Notes: generated from the sequence alone by a model not told the origin. Shown: positions 8,576 through 18,041, numbered from the stretch's first letter. The stretch: DNA of 42,551 nt from JBKEDC01 sp047972995 (GCA_047972995.1 JBKEBD010000036.1:1-42551); one strand, 5' to 3'. Numbers and translations are program-made.

Positions 8576-8661
8576 TGCTTATAAAATTCTTGGTTTCGCA
8601 TCAGTTGTTAGCACTCATTAGCGCTTGCAGTTTGTCGCGAAACTTTGGTTAAAACAACAGT

Positions 8662-9897
8662 ATGAAAGCAGAAATAATAACTATTGGAGATGAAATTCTC
8701 ATCGGACAGATTGTAGATACCAATTCGGCGTGGATGGCGCAAGAGTTAAACCATCTTGGTGTGGATATTTTTCAAATTACATCGGTGCATGATGACCGCG
8801 AGCATATTCTCGATGCGTTACGCAATGCGCAACAAAATGCCGACGTTGTGCTAATTACAGGTGGACTAGGACCTACCAAAGACGATATTACGAAACGTGT
8901 GCTTTGTGAATTTTTCAATTGCGAGATGCATTATAATAAAAACACCTTGCAAGCCATTAAAGAAAGATTGGAGAAACGTTGCATTGCCATGATTCAGTTG
9001 AATAAAGACCAAGCACTTGTGCCCAATGCTTGCACTGTACTGTCGAATGCTGAGGGAACAGCTCCGGGAATGTGGTTTGAGAAAGATGGTGTCATTTTTG
9101 TATCGATGGCGGGTGTTCCTTATGAAATGAAGCATATCATGACAACCCACGTGCTACCCCGCCTAGCCAAACTCACTCAACGCCAAGCTATTTATCATCA
9201 GACAACCATTGTACATGGTGTGCCTGAAAGTTTGCTTGCCGAAAAAATTAGCGATTGGGAGGAGCATTTACCTTCTAACATTAAGTTGGCTTATTTGCCT
9301 AATCAACTTTTGGTGCGCTTGCGTTTAAGTGCTTGGGGAGAAAATGAAGCCGAATTGAAAGCTCAGGTTTCTGCGGAAATAGAAAAACTAAAAGCTATCA
9401 TTGGAAATCATATTTTCAGTTTCACCGATGAGGATATGGGGAAAACAATTGGAAATTTACTCACCGAAAGGCAACAAACAATTAGTGTGGCAGAAAGCTG
9501 CACTGGTGGCAAACTAGCCTATGCCTTTACATCAAACAGTGGTGCATCTACCTATTTCAAAGGTGGAATTACAGCTTATGCAAACAATATCAAGGAATTA
9601 TTGTTAGGTGTAAGTAAAGAAACACTTGAAAACGAAGGGGCAGTGAGCGAACAAACGGCTAAAGAAATGGTGCTTGGAGCAATGCTGCAAATGCAATCAG
9701 ATTATGCAATTGCCACTACTGGTGTAGCTGGTCCGAATGGCGGCAGCGATGAAAAACCGGTGGGCACCGTGTGCATTGCCGTGGCGAGTAAAACAGAATT
9801 AATAGTGGAAACTTTCCATTTTAACCGACATAGAGAGCACAACATAGAGCGAACTATTCAGACTGCTCTGTTCATGCTAAAATCAATTATTAAGTAA
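8662..9897 (+). CDS. cinA: CinA family protein (nicotinamide-nucleotide amidohydrolase)
   Basis: This 411-residue protein has both CinA domains. The N-terminal molybdopterin-binding-like half (about 1-165) shows GDEILIGQIVDTNSAWMA and TGGLGPTKDDITK and in studied members hydrolyses ADP-ribose. The C-terminal PncC half (about 255-411) shows SVAESCTGGKL from residue 275 and ATTGVAGPNGGSDEKPVGTV, the NMN deamidase signature. Together they salvage pyridine nucleotides; the competence-linked name is historical. The gene is preceded by a 155-nt gap and followed 12 nt later by the AsmA-like gene, so the two may be cotranscribed. Confidence 0.95.
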   Translation: MKAEIITIGDEILIGQIVDTNSAWMAQELNHLGVDIFQITSVHDDREHILDALRNAQQNADVVLITGGLGPTKDDITKRVLCEFFNCEMHYNKNTLQAIKERLEKRCIAMIQLNKDQALVPNACTVLSNAEGTAPGMWFEKDGVIFVSMAGVPYEMKHIMTTHVLPRLAKLTQRQAIYHQTTIVHGVPESLLAEKISDWEEHLPSNIKLAYLPNQLLVRLRLSAWGENEAELKAQVSAEIEKLKAIIGNHIFSFTDEDMGKTIGNLLTERQQTISVAESCTGGKLAYAFTSNSGASTYFKGGITAYANNIKELLLGVSKETLENEGAVSEQTAKEMVLGAMLQMQSDYAIATTGVAGPNGGSDEKPVGTVCIAVASKTELIVETFHFNRHREHNIERTIQTALFMLKSIIK

Positions 9898-9909
9898 ACA
9901 CACACGACA

Positions 9910-12432
9910 ATGAAAAAAGTTTTATTGACTATCACAATAGTGATATGTCTAATGCTCGGAGCACTTGTGGCTCTACCAATTATCTTTAAGGACTCGATAC
10001 TTGAAAAGGTGAAGACTTTAATTAATGAAAATGTAAATGCCAAAGTGGAATTTGCCGACTTTAAGCTTAATGTTTTTCGTTCATTCCCTAGAATTCACGC
10101 CGAATTGGTTGGCTTCTCTCTTATTGGATTAGACGACTTTGAGGGCGACACAATTGCTGCCATTTCTTCCTTATCTACCGAGATTTCTTTAAGTGAATTA
10201 TTCAGCGATGAGGGATTGCAAATTTCATTTATTGCATTAAACGATGCGCAGGTTAATCTGAAAGTTAACAAAAAAGGAACTGCCAACTGGGATATTATGC
10301 CAATAACAGACGAGGTGGCCGATGAAGTGGTAGAGACTGTGAAAACTGAAACCGATGATTCTGCTTCTGCGCTTTCGCTGCAATCGGTACAGGTGCAAAA
10401 TCTGAGCTTGACTTACTTAGATGAAACCATGCCGATACTTCTTGAATTGAATGACATTAACCTCGATATTTCAGGGAAAATGGCGGGAATGATTACTACA
10501 TTTAATATTGATGGCAAGGTAAGTGAACTAGTTGTGAACTACGACTCAGTGAACTATATTTCTAATGTAGCGCTTGCTTTAAATAGCAAATTGATTGCCG
10601 ATATGGATAAATTTCAATTCGAATTCGACGATTCTAAATTCTACTTAAATGACTTGCCAATCAATTTGACTGGTGGATTTGCTATGCCTTCTGACACCAT
10701 GACTTTCGATGTAAAAATGGAGGTTCCTCAGTCTAATTTTGCTACAATTTTAGCTCTAGTTCCTACCGACTATAAACATTATCTCGATGGTGTTAATGCT
10801 ATTGGCGATGCTGGATTTGATGGTACAATTAAAGGATATATGTATGGCGAGGATTATCCTTCGATGAACTTCAACATATTTGTGCACGATGCTACTATGC
10901 AATATGCCGATATGCCTGAAAAAATCGACAACATAAATCTAGCTGCAAACATCTATCAGCCACAAGGCGACCTCAATAAGCTTGTGGTGAACGTTTCAAA
11001 GGCTCATGCCGAAGTGAAAAGCAATCCTATTGATGCCCAACTTTTACTAAAGACACCTTTAAGCGATATGTTTTTCGATGCTAAAATGAATGCTAAAATA
11101 AATTTTGCCACCCTAAAAGAAGCTATTCCAATGGATAGCGTAGATCTAAAAGGACAAATGGAGGGAAATATTGCTTTGAGTGGAACCATGTCGGCTGTAG
11201 AGAAAGAAGATTATAATAAGATAAATGCCAACGGAACTATTAACTTCAACAACTTTGCGTTCCAATCGCCCGACTTCACCAAACCTATTGAACTTACACG
11301 TGGTGCGGTGAAAATCAGTAATCAAACGATTGATATGAATGATTTCTCGGCTAAAGTGGGACAAAACGACTTCACCTTCAACGGAAAAGTTTCAAACTAC
11401 TTGGGCTATGCGTTCATGAATCAAGATTTAATGGGAAGGTTTTCGCTTCAATCGAATTTGATAAACCTTAACGAACTTATGTCGCTTATGCCAGAAACGA
11501 TCGATACAAACGAAAGCAACCAAACGCAAACTGCCGAGGCTAGTTCCGACAGCATATTGATTTTTGAAGTGCCAGAGAAGCTTGATTTAACATTTAATGC
11601 CGATGTAAAAAAAGTTGTTTTCGATGATATGGTTATTCAGCACATCAAGGGACTAATTACGGTGAACGAACAAAAACTTTGGCTGAAAAACCTAAGCATG
11701 GATATGCTCGATGGAAGTCTTACTGTAGATGGAAGTTATGCAGCTTACAATTTAAAAGAAGCCGATTTTGACTTCAATTTCAAAATTAAGCAATTCACAA
11801 TTCCAGCCACCTATCAGTCATTTTCTGCCATGCGCCACTATGTGCCAATTGCTAAAAACAGTACTGGCGATATTTCGGCACAAATGGCTCTGGCGGGTCA
11901 ACTCGATGAAAAGCTAGAACCTATTGCTAAATCGTTGAACGGCTCTGGTGGCATATCAACACAAAACGTTCAGCTAGCCAAAACTGAAACTATAGAGAAG
12001 CTAAATCTTGTTTTCAAAACCGAGAAGCTAAATAATTTGAACATTAAAGATTTCGATGCTAATTTTAGTATCAACAACGGCAATGTGCTCGTGAAACCAT
12101 TTAAAACATCTATTGCAGGACAGCAAGTTAAAGTTTACGGTGAAATTTTGGTTGACCAAACCTTAGATTTGAACCTCGACTTTAATGTGCACAAAAATGA
12201 TTTGAATAGCGATATTGCCAAGGTGCTAAATGTCATTCCGGGTGCCAATAAACTAGACTCCTACCCCATTGGATTAAATATTAAAGGTGAATTGAGCCAA
12301 CCATCGGTAACACCCGACTTAAATGAGGCTAAAGATTTGATTGCTGATGAACTCAAGAAATCAGCCAAAGAAAATGCCAACAAAGTAATTGATGAGGTAG
12401 GCAATGCTTTGAAAGGCTTGTTTGGCAATTAA
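9910..12432 (+). CDS. AsmA-like envelope protein
   Basis: This large 840-residue protein has one N-terminal membrane anchor (about 5-24) and a long, beta-rich, mostly hydrophilic remainder predicted to lie in the periplasm. The segment FRSFPRIHAELVGFSLIGLD and the repeated DVxxLNL-type strands are typical of Bacteroidota AsmA-like proteins, and an AsmA C-terminal-like region occupies the last 250 or so residues. Related proteins (AsmA, TamB, YhdP) are thought to bridge the envelope and help phospholipid movement or outer-membrane assembly; which role applies here is not shown by the sequence. A 26-bp hairpin terminator follows. Confidence 0.85.
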   Translation: MKKVLLTITIVICLMLGALVALPIIFKDSILEKVKTLINENVNAKVEFADFKLNVFRSFPRIHAELVGFSLIGLDDFEGDTIAAISSLSTEISLSELFSDEGLQISFIALNDAQVNLKVNKKGTANWDIMPITDEVADEVVETVKTETDDSASALSLQSVQVQNLSLTYLDETMPILLELNDINLDISGKMAGMITTFNIDGKVSELVVNYDSVNYISNVALALNSKLIADMDKFQFEFDDSKFYLNDLPINLTGGFAMPSDTMTFDVKMEVPQSNFATILALVPTDYKHYLDGVNAIGDAGFDGTIKGYMYGEDYPSMNFNIFVHDATMQYADMPEKIDNINLAANIYQPQGDLNKLVVNVSKAHAEVKSNPIDAQLLLKTPLSDMFFDAKMNAKINFATLKEAIPMDSVDLKGQMEGNIALSGTMSAVEKEDYNKINANGTINFNNFAFQSPDFTKPIELTRGAVKISNQTIDMNDFSAKVGQNDFTFNGKVSNYLGYAFMNQDLMGRFSLQSNLINLNELMSLMPETIDTNESNQTQTAEASSDSILIFEVPEKLDLTFNADVKKVVFDDMVIQHIKGLITVNEQKLWLKNLSMDMLDGSLTVDGSYAAYNLKEADFDFNFKIKQFTIPATYQSFSAMRHYVPIAKNSTGDISAQMALAGQLDEKLEPIAKSLNGSGGISTQNVQLAKTETIEKLNLVFKTEKLNNLNIKDFDANFSINNGNVLVKPFKTSIAGQQVKVYGEILVDQTLDLNLDFNVHKNDLNSDIAKVLNVIPGANKLDSYPIGLNIKGELSQPSVTPDLNEAKDLIADELKKSAKENANKVIDEVGNALKGLFGN

Positions 12433-12452
12433 CATGGTCATTTATCGGACAT

Positions 12453-12509
12453 AAAAATAGAAAAAACCCACTGTTTTCTAAGTGAAAACAGTGGGTTTTT
12501 TCTATTTTT
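12453..12509 (+). terminator. 26-bp perfect hairpin between the AsmA-like gene and murI
   Basis: The left arm 12453-12478 and right arm 12484-12509 are perfectly complementary around a TAAGT loop. The A-tract and T-tract are part of the stem, as in strong Bacteroidota terminators. The 3' arm ends 6 nt before the murI ATG and contains its -7 box. Confidence 0.9.
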
Positions 12510-12510
12510 G
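12503..12510 (+). promoter_or_regulatory. murI -7 box TATTTTTG inside the terminator arm
   Basis: TATTTTTG fits TAnnTTTG exactly and ends 5 nt before the murI ATG, which predicts a transcript starting at or next to the start codon. The upstream -33 region lies within the hairpin and shows no clear TTTG. Confidence 0.5.
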
Positions 12511-12515
12511 AGCGC

Positions 12516-13349
12516 ATGAATAAAACTCAACCCATTGGTGTTTTCGATTCGGGCTATGGTGGACTCACCGTGCTAAAAGAATTGATGAAACAATTGCCAA
12601 ACCATGATTTCATATACTTGGGCGACAATGCCCGAACTCCCTATGGCACACGCTCTTTTGAGGTTATCTATGAATACACACTTCAAGCGGTGGAAGAGCT
12701 ATTCAGCCGAGGATGCCAGCTTGTGATCTTGGCGTGCAACACCGCATCGGCAAAAGCCTTGCGAAGCATTCAACAACGCGATTTGCCTCGCATAGCTCCA
12801 AACCGGAGAGTGCTTGGTGTAATTCGTCCTAGCATTGAATACGTGTCGAAGCAATCGAAAACAGGGCGCGTGGGTGTGCTTGCTACTACAGGTACTGTAG
12901 CTTCAGAATCTTATCCTATTGAATTTAGTAAATGGAGTGAAGGGCGCATTTCAAGTTGTGTGCAGCAGGCTTGCCCTATGTGGGTGCCCATCGTTGAGAA
13001 TCAAGAAATGAATACGCCCGGAGCTAAGTTTTTTATTGGGCGAGACATCAATCTGTTGATTGAAAAAGACCCCCAGATTGATCAACTCATCTTAGGCTGC
13101 ACGCACTATCCACTGCTAATTGATCGCATAAAAGAAGCACTCGGTGGTAAAGCCATCGAGATAGTAGAGCAAGGAAAGATTGTGGCTCTCAGTTTGATTG
13201 ATTACCTCAAACGACATCCAGAGATGAACGCCGAAATCAGCAAACACAGCGACGTGAAGTTTTTCACCACCGAACAAGCTAGCCTATTTGAAAGCAGAGC
13301 CGAGAATTTTTTAGGCAAAAAAATAACTGCTGAAACAATTCATTTATAG
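12516..13349 (+). CDS. murI: Glutamate racemase
   Basis: This enzyme interconverts L- and D-glutamate for peptidoglycan. The 277-residue protein has all family blocks: GVFDSGYGGLTVLKEL, YLGDNARTPYG, LACNTASAKAL with catalytic Cys74, and LGCTHYPLL with catalytic Cys195. The ATG at 12516 is well supported by homology (MNKTQPIGVFDSG). There is almost no room for a leader: the previous terminator ends 6 nt upstream, and a -7 box lies in that terminator. It converges on htpG across a shared terminator region. Confidence 0.97.
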   Translation: MNKTQPIGVFDSGYGGLTVLKELMKQLPNHDFIYLGDNARTPYGTRSFEVIYEYTLQAVEELFSRGCQLVILACNTASAKALRSIQQRDLPRIAPNRRVLGVIRPSIEYVSKQSKTGRVGVLATTGTVASESYPIEFSKWSEGRISSCVQQACPMWVPIVENQEMNTPGAKFFIGRDINLLIEKDPQIDQLILGCTHYPLLIDRIKEALGGKAIEIVEQGKIVALSLIDYLKRHPEMNAEISKHSDVKFFTTEQASLFESRAENFLGKKITAETIHL

Positions 13350-13362
13350 AACTGCTCACAAG

Positions 13363-13442
13363 AAAAAAAAACGCAAAGAATCGGAAACTCTATCTTCCGT
13401 CTTTGCGTTTTTTGTGTAACACTTTTTCCGTTTTTCGGAAAA
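13363..13442. terminator. Bidirectional terminators between murI and htpG
   Basis: The main hairpin pairs 13366-13379 with 13400-13413 and CGGAA 13382-13386 with TTCCG 13395-13399, leaving a 2-nt bulge. It is flanked by nine A on one side and six T on the other, so it can end transcripts from both strands. A second small hairpin (TTTTCCG / CGGAAAA, 13424-13442) lies just beyond the htpG stop. Confidence 0.85.
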
Positions 13443-13448
13443 GTCGCT

Positions 13449-15515
13449 CTACTTAATCAAATCTACCGAGCGACGAACAAATTTATCTAAATCAGCACCT
13501 TTCAGCAAACCATTAGCAAGCAATGCTAAATCTACCAATTGTTTTGCCAGTTTATTTTCTTTTCCGAAGGCTTCAAGTTTTTGGCGTTTTGTAGTTTCCA
13601 TTTCTGAAATCTTCTTATTCACGCCTTCCAAATTTTCTTTATCTACCGAAGCAATTTCTTCTTCCTTCTTGCCCTCTTGCGCCTTTTCCAAGCCCGATTT
13701 TTCAGCTTGCAAAGTAGCCATAGCTGCACCCATAGCTTCCAAATCGGCACCAAGCTCAGCTTGCTTAGCATCAATCACCTTTTTAACTAGCGGATGATTG
13801 GTGTTCACTGTAAGGTTTAAACTTTCAGGCATTTCACCATAGAAACTCATTTGCCCTCCACCAAGCGCACTCATATCTTTCATTCGGCGCATGAACTCAT
13901 TTCGTGTAATCACCATGGGCTGTGCCGTTTCGCTCATTGCTTTGAAATCTACCAAGTAATTCACCTTTTCGCCTTTTGGACACACCGCTTGGAAAACAGG
14001 AGCCATCTGATTACGTAATTCCTCGCTCACCTCCTGAAGTTGTTCTTCCTTGGGAATCAAGTTATCCACCACATCAGAGTCTATACGCACAAAGCGTTTA
14101 TCGGTGTACTTTTGCTCAAACTTATTCATCAAGTGAGTTGAAAGTGCATCATCCATCACCATCACATCATAGCCCTTATCTTTAGCATCTTGAATGAAAG
14201 TATATTGCTCATCTAGATTGCTTGCATACAAATACACCTGCTTATTATCCTTATCCGTTTGATTATCTTTAATGAGGTTTTCATATTCCTCCCAAGTAAA
14301 ATACTTTCCGTCGGTATTTTTAAACAAGAAAAACTTCATGGCTTTTTCCTCAAACTTCTCTTCCGAGAGAATACCATATTCAATAAAAATTTTCAGATCA
14401 TCCCATTTCTGTTCAAAATCATCTCTGCTGTCTTTAAACAATTGTTGCAATCTATCGCCCACTTTCTTTGTAATATGCGAGCTAATTTTACGCACATTAG
14501 TATCACCTTGCAAATAAGAACGCGACACATTCAATGGAATATCTGGCGAATCGATCACCCCATGCAAGAGCGTTAAGAAATCTGGCACAATACCTTCCAC
14601 TTGGTCGGTTACAAACACCTGATTGCAATAAAGCTGAATCTTATTCTTTTGCACTTCCACCGAATTTTTCAATCTTGGGAAATACAAAATACCCGTAAGG
14701 TTGAAAGGATAATCTACATTAAGGTGAATATGAAATAAAGGATCATCGTTAAATGCCATAGGATAAAGTTGGCGATAGAACGAAGCGTAATCCTCATCTT
14801 TTAAATCGGCTGGAGTTTTTGTCCATGCAGGCGCACAGTCGTTAATTTGGTTATCCTCTTCTGTTTCTACTTCTTTGCCATCTTTCCATTCCGTATTTTT
14901 CCCAAATACCACTGGAATAGGCAAAAACTTACAATATTTAGTTAAGATACCGCCAAGTTTCGTTTTATCTAGAAATTCCTCCGACTCTTCATTTACGTGC
15001 ATAATAATGTCGGTTCCCACATGATCGCGCGTAGCATCTTCTAAGCTATATTCTGGCGATCCATCGCACACCCAACGCACAGCCTGTGCACCTTCACGAT
15101 ATGATTTCGTCACAACTTCCACCTTGTGAGATACCATAAAAGAAGAATAGAATCCTAAACCAAAATGACCGATAATAGCATTTGAATCATCTTTATACTT
15201 ATCTAAAAATTCCGATGCTCCTGAAAATGCAATTTGATTGATATACTTTTCTACTTCTTCGGCAGTCATACCAATACCACAGTCAGACACTGTAATTGTT
15301 TTAGCTTCCTTGTCGAAAAACACGCTCACCTTTGCATTGTCCATTGCAACATTTGCTTCGCCTCGTGCCACCAAAGTTTTAAGCTTTTGCGTAGCATCTA
15401 CCGCATTTGAAACTATTTCGCGAAGGAAAATGTCATGTTCTGAATACAAGAATCTTTTAATAATTGGAAATAGATTATCGCTAGATACACCTATTTTACC
15501 TTTTCCTGTTGCCAT
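13449..15515 (-). CDS. htpG: Molecular chaperone HtpG (Hsp90)
   Basis: This cytoplasmic ATP-dependent chaperone has 688 residues. The GHKL ATPase domain starts at the N-terminus with REIVSNAVDA (catalytic Glu33, Mg-binding Asn37), then DCGIGMTAEE and the GHFGLGFYSSFMV lid region. The middle domain holds VNVSRSYLQ near the conserved arginine, and the C-terminal dimer domain is rich in charged helices, including a Lys/Glu-rich stretch (EKAQEGKKEEEIAS), characteristic of Bacteroidota forms. It is transcribed alone, convergent with murI. I could not find a convincing promoter or heat-shock operator in the 260 bp upstream. Confidence 0.98.
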   Translation of the reverse strand: MATGKGKIGVSSDNLFPIIKRFLYSEHDIFLREIVSNAVDATQKLKTLVARGEANVAMDNAKVSVFFDKEAKTITVSDCGIGMTAEEVEKYINQIAFSGASEFLDKYKDDSNAIIGHFGLGFYSSFMVSHKVEVVTKSYREGAQAVRWVCDGSPEYSLEDATRDHVGTDIIMHVNEESEEFLDKTKLGGILTKYCKFLPIPVVFGKNTEWKDGKEVETEEDNQINDCAPAWTKTPADLKDEDYASFYRQLYPMAFNDDPLFHIHLNVDYPFNLTGILYFPRLKNSVEVQKNKIQLYCNQVFVTDQVEGIVPDFLTLLHGVIDSPDIPLNVSRSYLQGDTNVRKISSHITKKVGDRLQQLFKDSRDDFEQKWDDLKIFIEYGILSEEKFEEKAMKFFLFKNTDGKYFTWEEYENLIKDNQTDKDNKQVYLYASNLDEQYTFIQDAKDKGYDVMVMDDALSTHLMNKFEQKYTDKRFVRIDSDVVDNLIPKEEQLQEVSEELRNQMAPVFQAVCPKGEKVNYLVDFKAMSETAQPMVITRNEFMRRMKDMSALGGGQMSFYGEMPESLNLTVNTNHPLVKKVIDAKQAELGADLEAMGAAMATLQAEKSGLEKAQEGKKEEEIASVDKENLEGVNKKISEMETTKRQKLEAFGKENKLAKQLVDLALLANGLLKGADLDKFVRRSVDLIK

Positions 15516-15721
15516 ATTTTTATGTTTTTATGTTGTTGAATTATTCACATTTAGAAGCACTCCAAAAGTTATGCCAACAACTATTTTTGAGTTTCTATTA
15601 TGACAATATGTCTAAAAGAAGGATAAATTGGCAGATTATCGAGTAGAACAATACCATGAGGAGTGAATGGTCTAGCCGAAGAGCATGGCTTGAAAAGCAA
15701 ATTTCACAGTCGGTAAACTGC

Positions 15722-15750
15722 AAAAAAAGTCCTACCCAAAGGCAGGACTT
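15722..15750 (-). terminator. Terminator after the DUF2795 gene
   Basis: On the minus strand AAGTCCTGCC and GGTAGGACTT form a 10-bp stem (one G-U pair) with loop TTTG, followed by seven T. It lies 24 nt after the stop codon. The remaining 15516-15721 holds no gene that I can support. Confidence 0.85.
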
Positions 15751-15774
15751 CAATATCATCTACAAAAAGAAAGA

Positions 15775-15996
15775 TTAATATTCATCTTCATTGAAGAAGA
15801 AATCATCTTTACTTGGGTAATCAGGCCAAATATCTTCTATACTTTCATACACATCGCCTTCATCTTCTATCTCTTGAAGGTTTTCAATCACCTCCATAGG
15901 AGCTCCTGATCGGATAGCATAATCAATCAATTCATCTTTTGATGCTGGCCATGGTGCATCTTCCAATTTTGATGCTAATTCTAGTGTCCAATACAT
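15775..15996 (-). CDS. DUF2795 small acidic protein
   Basis: This 73-residue, very acidic protein starts MYWTLELASKLEDAPWPASK, continues with DELIDYAIRSGAPMEVIENL and ends in a DYPSKDDFFFNEDEY tail. I recognise it as a DUF2795 protein that is highly conserved and single-copy in Bacteroidota. Its function is unknown; there is no signal peptide, membrane segment or catalytic motif. It has its own terminator, and a 75-nt AT-rich gap separates it from the upstream adenosyltransferase gene. Confidence 0.88.
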   Translation of the reverse strand: MYWTLELASKLEDAPWPASKDELIDYAIRSGAPMEVIENLQEIEDEGDVYESIEDIWPDYPSKDDFFFNEDEY

Positions 15997-16071
15997 AGTA
16001 TTATTATTTTAAATAGTTTTATTTCCAATTTTTGGCGAAAATATATAAAAAGTTTTATTATACAATAGTAT

Positions 16072-16629
16072 TTATTGCTTATTTGGCTTCCAGAATATTT
16101 CTTCTTGCTTTTTCACAACATTTAGCTTTCGCGAAAGCACAAATAAGTAATCCGACAATCGATTAATATATTTAATCAATTGGTTATCAATATCTATCAT
16201 TTCCGACATTTCCACAATTCTCCGCTCTGCTCTTCGACAAATAGTTCTAGCTAAGTGTGCATGAGCTGCTGCCCCACATCCGCCCGGCAAAACAAAGTGC
16301 TTCAAAGGTGGAAGCTCTTGAGAAATCTGGTCAATTTCTATCTCCAAAAATTCAATATCAGACTCTGAGCAAGGCAACTGTTCTTTTAGCTCTTGCGCCG
16401 ATTCATCGGTTGCCAAATGCGAGCCTATAACAAATAGCTGACTTTGAATCCTACGAATAACATCTAATTCATTACCATGCTCTAAATAAGCAGCCACCAC
16501 TCCTATTGCGCTGTTTAACTCATCAACTGTGCCATAAGCTTCCAATCGATTATCAAATTTTTTTACACGAGAACCTCCTATTAAACCGGTTGTTCCGTCA
16601 TCTCCTGTTTTGGTATAGACTTTTACCAT
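16072..16629 (-). CDS. Cob(I)alamin adenosyltransferase (PduO type)
   Basis: This enzyme transfers the adenosyl group of ATP to cob(I)alamin, giving coenzyme B12. From the ATG at 16629 the protein is 185 residues and starts VKVYTKTGDDGTTGLIGGSR, the ATP-binding loop of the PduO/MMAB family. CRRAERRIVEMSE and YINRLSDYLFVLSRKLN near the C-terminus carry the conserved arginine and the cobalamin-side helix. A Met 13 codons further upstream exists (16668), but those residues do not fit the family. The gene lies 55 nt downstream of rsmE, probably on the same transcript. No B12 riboswitch is visible. Confidence 0.93.
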   Translation of the reverse strand: MVKVYTKTGDDGTTGLIGGSRVKKFDNRLEAYGTVDELNSAIGVVAAYLEHGNELDVIRRIQSQLFVIGSHLATDESAQELKEQLPCSESDIEFLEIEIDQISQELPPLKHFVLPGGCGAAAHAHLARTICRRAERRIVEMSEMIDIDNQLIKYINRLSDYLFVLSRKLNVVKKQEEIFWKPNKQ

Positions 16630-16683
16630 GATATTTATAATTGTTAGTTGCGTAATTCGTAACGCCAAATTTCGAAATTAGTT

Positions 16684-17385
16684 TCAGTCATCGAGCATAA
16701 CTGCCACCGTGTAACAAGCTGCCAACGCTGCCGTTTCTGTGCGCAATCGGGCTTCCCCCAAAGAAACAGGCTTAAACCCCGCTGCTAAAGCTTGCTGCAC
16801 TTCCTCTTCCGAGAAATCGCCTTCTGGTCCAATTAAAATTAAGTTGCTACTACCATGTAAAGATTTCTTCAACGAATTTCGTTCATCTTCATAGCAATGT
16901 GCCACGAACTTTCCGCCTTCAAAATCGGTTGATAGCAATTCCGCTAAGGGAGTCAGCGGATTAAGCTTCGGAAGATAGGCTTTGTAAGATTGTTTCATTG
17001 CTGATACTATAATCTTTTCCAAACGATCAGCCTTTATCACCTTGCGCTCTGAATGTTCGCAGAGCACCGGAGTTATTTCATCGATGCCTATTTCGGTTGC
17101 TTTCTCTAAAAACCATTCTATCCGATCAATATTTTTTGTGGGAGCCACCGCAATGTGCAGATAATTTTGGCGCTTAGCGTAATTGTCTATCTTCTGCTTA
17201 ATCTGTATTGCACATCGTTTCGGATGAGCCTCTACAACTGATGCTTCATAAAAACCGCCTTTGCCATCAATCAATTGAAGCTTATCGCCCTCCTGCATAC
17301 GCAAAACTCGAACCGCGTGTTTCGACTCTTCTTCAGGTAGGGTGTAATTTGTGCCTGAAATATCAGGGGTGTAGAATAAGTGCAT
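16684..17385 (-). CDS. rsmE: 16S rRNA (uracil-1498-N3)-methyltransferase
   Basis: This SPOUT-fold enzyme methylates U1498 of 16S rRNA. The 233-residue protein has an N-terminal PUA-like part (SKHAVRVLRMQEGD) and the C-terminal knot with LIGPEGDFSEEEV and SLGEARLRTETAAL, the S-adenosylmethionine site. The length is normal. It is followed by the adenosyltransferase gene and preceded by a 98-nt gap after the SixA-like gene. An in-frame ATG at 17385 begins the conserved MHLFYTPD. Confidence 0.95.
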   Translation of the reverse strand: MHLFYTPDISGTNYTLPEEESKHAVRVLRMQEGDKLQLIDGKGGFYEASVVEAHPKRCAIQIKQKIDNYAKRQNYLHIAVAPTKNIDRIEWFLEKATEIGIDEITPVLCEHSERKVIKADRLEKIIVSAMKQSYKAYLPKLNPLTPLAELLSTDFEGGKFVAHCYEDERNSLKKSLHGSSNLILIGPEGDFSEEEVQQALAAGFKPVSLGEARLRTETAALAACYTVAVMLDD

Positions 17386-17483
17386 ATGTTATATTTAAAA
17401 AGTTTGGTGAAAGAATTTATAGTTAGAAAAGTCGTTCATGTGCCAACTGTTTCAACCTAAAAAATAACAACCAATCGCAAAAT

Positions 17484-17969
17484 CTATTTCGGTACTAAAT
17501 GTAAGTATAATTTTCCAGTTCGAGCTTCTATATCGCTCCAATGTTCTACATCAAACTGCAAAACAGCTGTGGCACAAGTGGGAGTATCTCGATTAAAATC
17601 AGCACACAAGTTATAGCTAAGATAGTGTATCGTAGGATTATGCCCAATAATAAAGATGCAATTTGAAACATCTGCTGTTTCCTGCACCTTGCAGAGCAAA
17701 TCTTGCGTAGTTACACCATGATAAAAAGCTTCCCAAGGTTCTATTGCTGCTGCATTAAAATGCACACCTTGAGCGAATATGCTTGCTGTTTGCCATGCTC
17801 TAGTTGCAGAACTTGCCACCACACGCTGTGGAATAATGCCTAGAGCCTGAAGTTGACCCCCAATGGCTTCTGCATCTTTTTCTCCTTTAAACTGAAGTTT
17901 TCTATTAAAATCGTCTTCAAAGCCTCCCGACTCCGCTTTGGCATGACGAATCATTACTATTGTTTTCAT
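17484..17969 (-). CDS. SixA-like histidine phosphatase
   Basis: This 161-residue protein belongs to the short SixA branch of the histidine phosphatase superfamily. The catalytic RHG-type motif appears as IRHAKAESGGFEDD near the N-terminus and the second histidine as IIGHNPTIHYL. Known members remove phosphate from phosphohistidine, for example on phosphotransfer domains. The substrate here is unknown and no histidine kinase gene is nearby. A palindromic repeat lies just upstream of the start. Confidence 0.88.
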   Translation of the reverse strand: MKTIVMIRHAKAESGGFEDDFNRKLQFKGEKDAEAIGGQLQALGIIPQRVVASSATRAWQTASIFAQGVHFNAAAIEPWEAFYHGVTTQDLLCKVQETADVSNCIFIIGHNPTIHYLSYNLCADFNRDTPTCATAVLQFDVEHWSDIEARTGKLYLHLVPK

Positions 17970-17983
17970 TTCTTAGATGTTAA

Positions 17984-18021
17984 GCCCTTCCAACTCCCCC
18001 ACTGAGGGAGGAAAACTAGGG
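17984..18021. repeat. Degenerate CTCCC/GGGAG repeat, third copy
   Basis: CCCTTCCAACTCCCCCACTGAGGGAGG and the following bases resemble the two copies between psd and pssA. It lies in the SixA-ridA gap. Confidence 0.5.
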
Positions 18022-18041
18022 ATTTATTTATAGACTTCAAC

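Noticed and set aside
8608..8616. TTAGCACTC resembling one half of the CIRCE heat-shock operator upstream of cinA
   Set aside because: The second half GAGTGCTAA is missing at the required spacing, and cinA is not a chaperone gene.
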